A stretch of 64,000 nucleotides of DNA from assembly GCF_900602065.1 (NCBI RefSeq), contig NZ_UWFN01000285.1:310001-374000 (forward strand). Reading direction: 5' to 3'. The stretch's first letter is position 1. Every line of letters starts with the position of its first letter. The position numbers were made by a program, and so were the translations under genes. Below, in pieces: positions 9,620-16,760 of this stretch. A model generated the notes under the pieces. That model saw only the letters and a list, made by a program, of their open reading frames with translations. It was not told the origin of the DNA and made no database searches. Origin of the DNA: Pseudomonas viridiflava. Its GTDB lineage: Bacteria > Pseudomonadota > Gammaproteobacteria > Pseudomonadales > Pseudomonadaceae.

Positions 9620-9925
9620 GAGAAGCTCGATTCCTTTTTCTGGTGAAACTTCGTACATCCATTCGGGAGGAACGAAGCTCGCCGTTACCGGCACGTTTGC
9701 CTGGCAACGACTTACGACAAATCAACGAGTTATGCCCTGGATCTGCGCAGTAGGGACGACTACCGCAAGCGTCCCTGGAAACCGCCGGATGTTACCACAA
9801 TCGCCGCTAAGCACCTATCCTTTGAAAGCCCTGAAAAAGAGCTTGTCCGTCGCAAGACGGCTGAGAAACGCTTACAGGCCCGCTTAGCGCCCCTGCGACG
9901 AAATTTCCACGGGGCATCCGAACGA
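9620..9925. other. gyrA upstream / mtnA downstream gap
   Basis: A 306-base gap with no credible gene. On the minus strand it holds a small hairpin (CCGTCTTGCGACGG) followed by a short T-tract near 9850, which could weakly end mtnA transcription. The rest is presumably the gyrA promoter and leader. An AAAGGAA Shine-Dalgarno lies about 10 bases before the gyrA ATG. Confidence 0.5.
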
Positions 9926-11002
9926 TTAATGCAGACGTTTGCGGCACATCAATTGAGCCATTTTTGCAGTGTCCGGACGCTCGACAATGCCCTTCTCGGT
10001 AACGATTACATCAATCAGGTCAGCAGGCGTAACGTCGAACACCGGGTTGAATGCGTCGACATCGGCGCCGACACGCTGACCGCCAACTTCTAGCAACTCA
10101 CGGCCATCACGCTCTTCGATGACAATGTCTTCACCACTGGCCATCTCCATGTCAATCGTCGAACTCGGCGCCACAACCATGAAACGCACACCATGATGCA
10201 TGGCGGCAACGGCCAGCTGATAGGTCCCGATCTTGTTGGCAACGTCGCCATTGGCGGTGATCCGGTCGGCGCCCACGATGACCCAGGTAATGCCTTTGGT
10301 GCGCATCAAGTGGGCAGCTGCCGAATCGGCATTAAGGGTCACCGGGATACCTTCGTTAGCCAGTTCCCAGGCAGTCAAACGGGAGCCTTGCAGCCAGGGG
10401 CGGGTCTCGTCGGCGTAGACGCGCTCGATCATGCCTTCCAGATGCGCGGCGCGAATCACGCCCAGCGCGGTACCGAAACCGCCGGTGGCCAATGCACCGG
10501 TATTGCAGTGGGTCAGCACCGCCTGCAGGTTGCCCTGATGTTTGCGAATCATGTCCGCACCCAGTTGAGCCATGGTCAGATTGGCTTCACGGTCACTGAG
10601 ATGGATCGAGACAGCTTCGGCTTCCAGTGTCGCCAGAGGATTCTCTCCCTCTTTGAGGCGCTGCAGCCGATCGCGCATCCGGTTCAACGCCCAGAACAGG
10701 TTGACGGCCGTCGGACGCGAATCCGCCAGCAGCCGGAAATCCTCCTCCAGAGTGGCGATCCAGTCACCTCCCGCGGCGATCCGGGCACGAGCGCCCAGCA
10801 CCACACCGTAAGCGGCGCTGATACCGATCGCCGGTGCACCCCGTACAACCATTGAACGAATTGCCTCGGCAACCCCGGCCGCGCTGTCGTAAGCGAGCCA
10901 TGTTTCTTCGAACGGCAAGATACGCTGATCCAGCAGATACAGAGCGTCATCCCGCCAATCGATGGCTTTCACCTTTTCAGCAGCCAACAATCGATCGCGC
11001 AT
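9926..11002 (-). CDS. mtnA: Methylthioribose-1-phosphate isomerase
   Basis: Isomerises 5-methylthioribose-1-phosphate to methylthioribulose-1-phosphate in methionine salvage. The protein is 358 aa from the ATG at 11002 (MRDRLLAAEKVKAIDW), the usual family length. The open frame to 11125 adds an unlikely Ser/Arg-rich tail. Signatures are VRGAPAIGISAAYG, HCNTGALATGGFGTALGVIR, ETRPWLQGSRLTAWEL and GADRITANGDVANKIGTY, with the catalytic Cys in the HCNTG motif. It is divergent from mtaD, which acts upstream in the same salvage route, with 121 bases between the starts. Confidence 0.96.
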   Translation of the reverse strand: MRDRLLAAEKVKAIDWRDDALYLLDQRILPFEETWLAYDSAAGVAEAIRSMVVRGAPAIGISAAYGVVLGARARIAAGGDWIATLEEDFRLLADSRPTAVNLFWALNRMRDRLQRLKEGENPLATLEAEAVSIHLSDREANLTMAQLGADMIRKHQGNLQAVLTHCNTGALATGGFGTALGVIRAAHLEGMIERVYADETRPWLQGSRLTAWELANEGIPVTLNADSAAAHLMRTKGITWVIVGADRITANGDVANKIGTYQLAVAAMHHGVRFMVVAPSSTIDMEMASGEDIVIEERDGRELLEVGGQRVGADVDAFNPVFDVTPADLIDVIVTEKGIVERPDTAKMAQLMCRKRLH

Positions 11003-11123
11003 AGCACACCCCATACTCAAAAAACCCAAGCCGGATATCAAAAGCGGCCGATTATAGCGAGCCGTCGACGAAGACGCTCGGGTATACTGCTCCGTCCCCA
11101 TAATAAGCCCTGGAAGCCCAGTC

Positions 11124-12455
11124 ATGCCTAACGCCGCTGCCCCGCTCGACCTCTTGCTCCTGCCCGCCTGGCTGGTGCCGGTCGAACCTGCTGGCGTGGT
11201 ACTGAAGGATCATGGGCTGGGCATCCGCGACGGTTGCATCGCGTACATCGGCCCTCGCGCCGAAGCACTGAAACAGCCGGCGCTGCAAACCCTGGAGCTG
11301 CCCGAGATGCTGCTCAGCCCAGGGCTGATCAATGCTCACGGCCATGCCGCAATGACCTTGTTCCGTGGTCTGGCCGACGATTTGCCGCTCATGACCTGGC
11401 TGCAGGACCATATCTGGCCCGCCGAGAGCAAATGGGTCGACGAGGACTTCATCCGCGATGGCACCGACCTGGCGATCGCCGAGCAATTGAAAGGCGGCAT
11501 CACCTGCTTTTCAGACATGTACTTTTACCCCTCTGTGGCGGCTGATCGCGTTCACAACAGCGGGATCCGTGCGCAAATTACGGTGCCGGTCCTGGATTTC
11601 CAGATTCCCGGCGCACGCAATACCGAAGAAGCGCTGCACATCGGCGTGCAACTGTTCAATGATCTGGCTCACCATCCACGGATCAAGATCGCGTTCGGCC
11701 CTCATGCGCCCTACACCGTCGGCGACGAGAATCTGGAGAGGATCCGGGTCATCGCCGACGAACTGGACGCCATGATCCAGATGCACGTTCACGAGACTGC
11801 CTTTGAAGTCGAGCAAGCTGTAGCCCAGACAGGCGAGCGCCCCTTGGCGCGCCTGAACCGCCTGGGCATGCTCGGCCCGCGCTTTCAAGCGGTCCACATG
11901 ACGCAAATCAACGATGACGACCTGGCGTTGCTGGTAGAAAGCAACTCCAGCATCGTTCATTGCCCGGAATCGAACCTGAAACTGGCCAGCGGCTTTTGCC
12001 CGGTCGAACGACTGTGGCAGGCAGGCGTCAATGTTGCGATAGGCACTGACGGTGCAGCCAGTAACAACGATCTGGACCTGCTCGGAGAAACCCGAACCGC
12101 CGCACTGCTGGCCAAAGCCGTTGCAGGCTCGGCTGCCGCACTGGACGCCCACCGCGCATTGCGTATGGCAACCCTCAATGGCGCTCGGGCGCTGGGTATC
12201 CAGGACGAAGTGGGCTCGCTGGAGATCGGCAAGGCTGCCGACATCGTCGCCTTCGACCTGTCCGGCCTGGCTCGCCAACCGATTTATGATCCGGTTTCAC
12301 AGCTTATATATGCCACCGGTCGCGACTGCGTCAGCCATGTGTGGGTCGCTGGCAAGCAACTGCTCGATGATCGCCGCCTGACACGTATGGATGAGCAGGC
12401 GCTCTGCGACACCGCCAAGGCCTGGGGCAAGCGTATTTCCGGGCACACCGAATAA
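11124..12455 (+). CDS. mtaD: 5'-Methylthioadenosine / S-adenosylhomocysteine deaminase
   Basis: An amidohydrolase (TRZ/ATZ family) of 443 aa. The metal ligands are visible as NAHGHAAMTLFRG, a mid-protein His (QMHVHETAFE), HMTQ and the Asp in GTDGAASNNDLDLLGE. In P. aeruginosa the orthologue next to mtnA and ubiG deaminates methylthioadenosine to methylthioinosine, giving Pseudomonas a salvage route that ends at MtnA. The divergent mtnA supports that assignment here. The ATG at 11124 has TGGAAG about 8 bases upstream. The substrate is inferred from context and the fold from sequence. Confidence 0.9.
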   Translation: MPNAAAPLDLLLLPAWLVPVEPAGVVLKDHGLGIRDGCIAYIGPRAEALKQPALQTLELPEMLLSPGLINAHGHAAMTLFRGLADDLPLMTWLQDHIWPAESKWVDEDFIRDGTDLAIAEQLKGGITCFSDMYFYPSVAADRVHNSGIRAQITVPVLDFQIPGARNTEEALHIGVQLFNDLAHHPRIKIAFGPHAPYTVGDENLERIRVIADELDAMIQMHVHETAFEVEQAVAQTGERPLARLNRLGMLGPRFQAVHMTQINDDDLALLVESNSSIVHCPESNLKLASGFCPVERLWQAGVNVAIGTDGAASNNDLDLLGETRTAALLAKAVAGSAAALDAHRALRMATLNGARALGIQDEVGSLEIGKAADIVAFDLSGLARQPIYDPVSQLIYATGRDCVSHVWVAGKQLLDDRRLTRMDEQALCDTAKAWGKRISGHTE

Positions 12456-12518
12456 GACCGGGCTGACGCTTTCAATCGCCAGCCCGCTGCACGTATTTTG
12501 AGTTCAAGAGGACATTCC

Positions 12519-13217
12519 ATGAGCAACGTCGATCACGCAGAAATCGCCAAATTCGAGGCACTGGCCCATCGCTGGTGGGACCGCAACAGCGAATTCAAGC
12601 CGCTGCACGATATCAACCCGTTGCGGGTCAACTGGATCGACGAGCGCGTCAATCTGGCGGGCAAGAAGGTTCTGGACGTCGGTTGCGGCGGCGGAATTCT
12701 CAGTGAAGCCATGGCACTGCGCGGCGCGACAGTAACCGGCATCGACATGGGCGAAGCGCCGCTGGCTGTCGCCCAATTGCATCAGTTGGAATCGGGGGTT
12801 CAGGTCGAGTACCGCCAGATCACGGCTGAAGACCTGGCCGAAGAGATGCCCGAGCAGTTCGATGTTGTAACGTGCCTGGAAATGCTTGAGCACGTGCCAG
12901 ATCCGTCGTCGGTGATTCGCGCCTGCTATCGCATGGTTAAACCCGGTGGCCAGGTATTTTTCTCGACCATCAACCGCAATCCGAAGGCGTATCTGTTCGC
13001 CATCGTCGGCGCCGAATACATCATGGGCCTGCTACCGCGCGGCACCCACGACTTCAAGAAATTCATCCGCCCGTCCGAGCTCGGCGCATGGAGCCGCGCC
13101 GCCGGCCTGCAAGTCAAAGACATCATCGGCCTGACCTACAACCCGCTGACCAAGCACTACAAACTGGCTTCGGACGTAGACGTCAACTACATGATCCAGA
13201 CGCTCCGGGAGGCGTAA
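12519..13217 (+). CDS. ubiG: Bifunctional 3-demethylubiquinol 3-O-methyltransferase / 2-polyprenyl-6-hydroxyphenol methylase
   Basis: Performs both O-methylations of ubiquinone synthesis using SAM. The 232-aa protein has the SAM motif VLDVGCGGGILSEAMA and the downstream CLEMLEHVPDP and PGGQVFFSTINRN motifs of UbiG. The start is the ATG at 12519 with an AAGAGGA ribosome binding site. The frame also opens 21 bases earlier, but that start lacks a site. It is separated by two bases from mupP, so the two are likely one transcript with mtaD. Confidence 0.97.
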   Translation: MSNVDHAEIAKFEALAHRWWDRNSEFKPLHDINPLRVNWIDERVNLAGKKVLDVGCGGGILSEAMALRGATVTGIDMGEAPLAVAQLHQLESGVQVEYRQITAEDLAEEMPEQFDVVTCLEMLEHVPDPSSVIRACYRMVKPGGQVFFSTINRNPKAYLFAIVGAEYIMGLLPRGTHDFKKFIRPSELGAWSRAAGLQVKDIIGLTYNPLTKHYKLASDVDVNYMIQTLREA

Positions 13218-13219
13218 AC

Positions 13220-13891
13220 ATGCGTTTGAGAGCAGTTCTATTCGACATGGACGGCACCCTGCTCGACACCGCCCCGGATTTCATCGCCATTTGCCAGGCG
13301 ATGCTGGCGGAGCGCGGTTTCCCGGCAGTGGAAGACAAACTGATCCGGGACGAGATTTCCGGCGGTGCCAAAGCGATGGTTGCCGCGACATTCGCCATGT
13401 CGCCTGACGCTGAAGGGTTCGAGGCGTTGCGCCTGGAGTTTCTGGAGCGCTATCAGCGCGACTGCGCCGTACACAGCAAACTGTTCGACGGCATGGCAGA
13501 ACTGTTGGCCGATATTGAAAAGGCCAACCTGATCTGGGGCGTCGTCACCAATAAACCGGTACGTTTTGCTCAGCCAATCATGGATCAGCTCGGGCTCTCG
13601 CAACGCTCGGCCTTACTGATCTGCCCTGATCATGTCACCAAAAGCAAACCAGACCCTGAACCATTGACCCTTGCCTGCAAGATGCTTGATCTGGATCCGG
13701 CAAGCGTACTGTTTGTAGGGGATGATCTGCGCGACATCGAATCAGGCCGAGACGCAGGCACTAAAACGGCGGCGGTTCGCTACGGTTACATTCACCCCAA
13801 CGACAACCCCGATCATTGGGGCGCAGACGTGGTAGTGGATCACCCGCTGGAACTGCGCAAGGTGCTGGATAACGCGCTTTGTAGCTGCTGA
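13220..13891 (+). CDS. mupP: N-acetylmuramic acid 6-phosphate phosphatase (HAD family)
   Basis: A 223-aa HAD hydrolase with motif I FDMDGTLLDTAPDF, motif II VVTNKP, a conserved Lys in KSKPDPEPL and motif III FVGDDLRDIESG. In Pseudomonas the HAD phosphatase directly after ubiG is MupP, which makes MurNAc for the peptidoglycan recycling route that bypasses MurA and affects fosfomycin and beta-lactam resistance. It is often annotated as a phosphoglycolate phosphatase (Gph). Position supports MupP, but sequence alone does not separate the two. I start at the ATG at 13220, two bases after ubiG. Confidence 0.85.
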   Translation: MRLRAVLFDMDGTLLDTAPDFIAICQAMLAERGFPAVEDKLIRDEISGGAKAMVAATFAMSPDAEGFEALRLEFLERYQRDCAVHSKLFDGMAELLADIEKANLIWGVVTNKPVRFAQPIMDQLGLSQRSALLICPDHVTKSKPDPEPLTLACKMLDLDPASVLFVGDDLRDIESGRDAGTKTAAVRYGYIHPNDNPDHWGADVVVDHPLELRKVLDNALCSC

Positions 13892-13922
13892 AGGCGCTTC
13901 AGAACTGCATGCAAAGCGCGGA

Positions 13923-14015
13923 CCTGTGGGAGCCGGGCTTGCCCGCGAAAAAGCTGGACGCAATTGACTTCATGTCTGCGGCGCTCTTATCGCGGGCAAG
14001 CCCTACTCCCACAGG
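13923..14015. repeat. REP pair between mupP and the SDR gene
   Basis: Inverted REP units with outer sequence CCTGTGGGAGCCGGGCTTGC and inner GCCCGCGA. The right arm is a near complement (CGCGGGCAAGCCCTACTCCC). The loop is about 40 bases. It lies in a 164-base gap. Confidence 0.85.
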
Positions 14016-14055
14016 GATTTGCGCAAACCGACAACCCGGTTTCAAGAGGTAACCC

Positions 14056-14796
14056 ATGTTCGATTACTCCCCCCGCCCAGACCTGCTCACCGGGCGCATC
14101 ATTCTGGTCACCGGCGCAGGACGCGGCATTGGTGCTGCCGCTGCGAAAACCTACGCAGCACATGGCGCGACAGTGCTGCTTCTGGGCAAAACCGAAGCCA
14201 ACCTGACTCAGGTGTACGACGACATCGAAGCCGCTGGTCATGCCAAGCCGGCCGTTATCCCCTTCAATCTGGAAACGGCCCTGCCCCATCAATACGACGA
14301 GCTGGCAGCCATGATCGAAAACGAGTTCGGCTGGCTTGACGGCCTGCTGCACAATGCCTCGATCATCGGCCCCCGCACGCCACTGGAGCAGTTGTCCGGT
14401 GAAAACTTCATGCGGGTCATGCACGTCAACGTCAATGCGATGTTCATGCTGACCAGTACGCTGCTTCCGCTGCTCAAACTGTCTCAGGATGCCTCGGTCG
14501 TGTTCACCTCCAGCAGCGTTGGCCGTAAGGGCCGGGCTTACTGGGGTGCTTACGGGATCTCGAAATTCGCAACCGAAGGCCTGATGCAAACCCTTGCCGA
14601 CGAACTCGACACCGTCGCTCCGGTACGCTCCAACAGCATCAACCCTGGCGGCACGCGCACCAGCATGCGTGCACAGGCTTACCCTGCAGAGAACCCGCTG
14701 AACAATCCGACTCCGGAAGAAATCATGCCCGTCTATCTGTACCTGATGGGACCGGACAGCAGCGACGTCAACGGCCAGGCCTTTAACGCGCAGTGA
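14056..14796 (+). CDS. YciK-type short-chain dehydrogenase/reductase
   Basis: A 246-aa classical SDR. The NAD(P)-binding motif TGAGRGIGAAAAK is at about residue 20, and the NNAG-like motif is present as LHNASIIG. The catalytic Ser lies in FTSSSVGRKG, with Tyr-x-x-x-Lys in YGISK. It belongs to the YciK family, whose substrate is not established. The conserved order ubiG-mupP-yciK in pseudomonads suggests a shared transcript, although a REP pair lies between. The ATG has AAGAGGT upstream. A strong hairpin without a T-tract (14811-14850) follows the stop and may stabilise or end the message. Confidence 0.88.
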   Translation: MFDYSPRPDLLTGRIILVTGAGRGIGAAAAKTYAAHGATVLLLGKTEANLTQVYDDIEAAGHAKPAVIPFNLETALPHQYDELAAMIENEFGWLDGLLHNASIIGPRTPLEQLSGENFMRVMHVNVNAMFMLTSTLLPLLKLSQDASVVFTSSSVGRKGRAYWGAYGISKFATEGLMQTLADELDTVAPVRSNSINPGGTRTSMRAQAYPAENPLNNPTPEEIMPVYLYLMGPDSSDVNGQAFNAQ

Positions 14797-14950
14797 TTCC
14801 ACCTGCCTCATCACCCGTCACGACAGAAAACCGTCGCTGATGGGTGACCAATGAGTTCTATAAGTCAAGGTAATGTCACCAGGAGTCCAGATCTCCCCGC
14901 CAAGAATCTCCAATCCTTTGAATCTAAAGGATAATATTTAAATTTCAGGA

Positions 14951-14967
14951 CTGGCACGACTTTCGCT
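14951..14967 (+). promoter_or_regulatory. Candidate sigma-54 (-24/-12) promoter
   Basis: The 17 bases CTGGCACGACTTTCGCT match the RpoN consensus YTGGCACG-N4-TTGCW with one mismatch (T to C at the first base pair of TTGC). The GG and GC elements are spaced exactly 12 bases apart. It lies about 43 bases before the diguanylate cyclase ATG on the same strand, giving a predicted leader of about 30 bases. I did not identify an activator site. Confidence 0.55.
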
Positions 14968-15009
14968 CTGACTCAGCTAATCCAGCACTGCACGCTGAGG
15001 AATGAAGCC

Positions 15010-15942
15010 ATGATTTCTCCTACCCCGTCTAACGCCATCGATTTTGACGCTGCTAAATTGAAACGCCTGGGCATGTACCAGCGACAGGTTCAGGAGACCG
15101 TTCAGCCGCCCGTCGATCTGGAACAGCTGATGCAGCAACTGAACCTGCAGTTGCAGACCAGCCTGGAAGCCGAACGGATCCTGACCCTGTTCTTTCAGGG
15201 TGTTCAACGCCTGATCCCCGTCAATGGCTTGACCTACCAATACGCTGACAGTGACCTGCACTTACAGCTGGGTGAACATGCGCCACACAGCGTCAGCTAC
15301 AACCTGAGCAATGAAGGCGAGTCGGTAGGCCTGTTTACTTTCGAACGGAGTAAACGCTTCAACGAGCAGGAATTTGCAGCGCTGGAGTCTCTCATGACGT
15401 GCATGCTGTTCCCGCTGCGCAACGCGCTGCTCTACCGGGCCGCGATGCAAAGTGCGTTACGCGACCCGCTGACAGACACCGGCAACCGCATTGCGATGGA
15501 TCAGACGCTGACACGTGAAATCGAGCTTGCCCGGCGTCACTCACACCCGCTATCGATACTGATGCTCGACATTGATCACTTCAAACGCGTCAACGATACC
15601 TACGGTCACGCAGCAGGCGACGACGTCCTCAAATCCGTCGCCCATGCGATCAAGAGCGAGCTGAGAAACATCGACCGGATTTTTCGCTACGGTGGCGAAG
15701 AGTTTTTGATCGTGCTTTCCAACACTGATCGTGACGCTGCGGGCTTGATGGGTGAGCGCTTGCGTCGATCGACTCACGGCCTGCGGCATCCAGGCCTGGA
15801 CAGTTCGCTGGAGCTGACCATCAGCCTTGGCTGTTCGACGCTGTTGCCAGCAGAGTCTGCGGACAGCCTCATGCGGCGTGCCGATATCGCGCTGTATGTC
15901 GCCAAACGACAAGGGCGCAACCGCCTGGCAATGGCCGGGTAA
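15010..15942 (+). CDS. Diguanylate cyclase with N-terminal GAF-like region
   Basis: A cytosolic 310-aa protein that should make c-di-GMP from two GTP. Residues 1-150 form a soluble sensor region resembling a GAF domain, with no membrane segment. About 150-308 is a GGDEF domain with an intact GGEEF active site at 228-232 and an intact RNID inhibitory I-site five residues before it. Synteny after ubiG, mupP and yciK matches the location of PA3177 in P. aeruginosa, an active cyclase, but the orthology is my inference. The ATG has GAGGAA upstream. A candidate sigma-54 promoter at 14951-14967 suggests RpoN control. Confidence 0.9.
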   Translation: MISPTPSNAIDFDAAKLKRLGMYQRQVQETVQPPVDLEQLMQQLNLQLQTSLEAERILTLFFQGVQRLIPVNGLTYQYADSDLHLQLGEHAPHSVSYNLSNEGESVGLFTFERSKRFNEQEFAALESLMTCMLFPLRNALLYRAAMQSALRDPLTDTGNRIAMDQTLTREIELARRHSHPLSILMLDIDHFKRVNDTYGHAAGDDVLKSVAHAIKSELRNIDRIFRYGGEEFLIVLSNTDRDAAGLMGERLRRSTHGLRHPGLDSSLELTISLGCSTLLPAESADSLMRRADIALYVAKRQGRNRLAMAG

Positions 15943-15944
15943 AA

Positions 15945-16730
15945 TCAGGTCTCCAGCTCAGCTACGCGAGCGCGAACCGATTTGGCTTTTTCCAGCTGCA
16001 TGCAATGCTCAAGGAACAGATACATGTAGTCGTAGCTCTTGGTGACGGCCTGCCGCAACTCGGTCTGAAGCTGCACGCTGGGGTTATTGCCCGCCAGGGT
16101 GCAGATGATTTCCAGAGCTTCCCACGGATGCGCGTCGTCGTACTGAGCGTGCATCTTGAGCCACTTCATTGCGCGCTTGCGTGACTCCTGAGGAAAGCCG
16201 TCGGCGTACACGTCGGACGAGCAAACCACCGCTGCCCACTCACCCGTTGCTCCTTCAATGGCGTAATTGGTGGCCGCCATACCTACAACCAGTGAATCAG
16301 ACGAACTGGTGTGCCAGCACCAGTGGCTCAGCGCATGCAATTCGGGTGACACGTGCTGTGCCTTGAGATCATCAAGGCTGACACCGTGCGCCTCCGCCCA
16401 ATGAACCCAGTAGTCGGCATGGTTGAGTTCTACGCGAATATTGCGCATCAGCCACCGCCGCGCCATGTCTTCACCCGGATGACGGGCAAAACGGGTTTTA
16501 GCCAGATTATTGGCCATATAAATGGCGAACTGCTCAACCACCGGCCAACCGCCAATCAAGTACTGGCGCATGATTTTTGGACTCAACCGCCCGTCTCGCA
16601 TGCGCTGATACAGCTCATGCTCGACGACTCTGGATTTGGCGAAACTGCAATCTTTGATCAACTGCTGTGCCCATGCCGGATAACTGCTGGCTTCCATGAG
16701 CGGACCGGTCCTGCTGAACGTATCGATCAC
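15945..16730 (-). CDS. TenA-like / heme-oxygenase-fold protein, possible diiron oxidase
   Basis: A 261-aa all-helical protein usually annotated as TenA family transcriptional regulator. I see no DNA-binding motif. Residues resembling diiron ligands of heme-oxygenase-like oxidases are present: ELNH near residue 100, the Glu of NYAIEGATGEW near 160, and HAQYDDAHPWE near 200. This pattern fits a PqqC/CADD-like enzyme better than thiaminase. It starts at GTG 16730, which has a strong AAAAGGAG site, and a second possible start is the ATG at 16697. It converges on the diguanylate cyclase with two bases between stops and lies 30 bases downstream of the rbdA-like gene. The substrate is unknown. Confidence 0.75.
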   Translation of the reverse strand: MIDTFSRTGPLMEASSYPAWAQQLIKDCSFAKSRVVEHELYQRMRDGRLSPKIMRQYLIGGWPVVEQFAIYMANNLAKTRFARHPGEDMARRWLMRNIRVELNHADYWVHWAEAHGVSLDDLKAQHVSPELHALSHWCWHTSSSDSLVVGMAATNYAIEGATGEWAAVVCSSDVYADGFPQESRKRAMKWLKMHAQYDDAHPWEALEIICTLAGNNPSVQLQTELRQAVTKSYDYMYLFLEHCMQLEKAKSVRARVAELET

Positions 16731-16760
16731 TGTGTTACTCCTTTTTAGTAAGTTAATGGC

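Noticed and set aside
8468..9646. 392-codon open frame antisense to the gyrA 5' half
   Set aside because: Shadow of gyrA, same reasoning as the other antisense frames.
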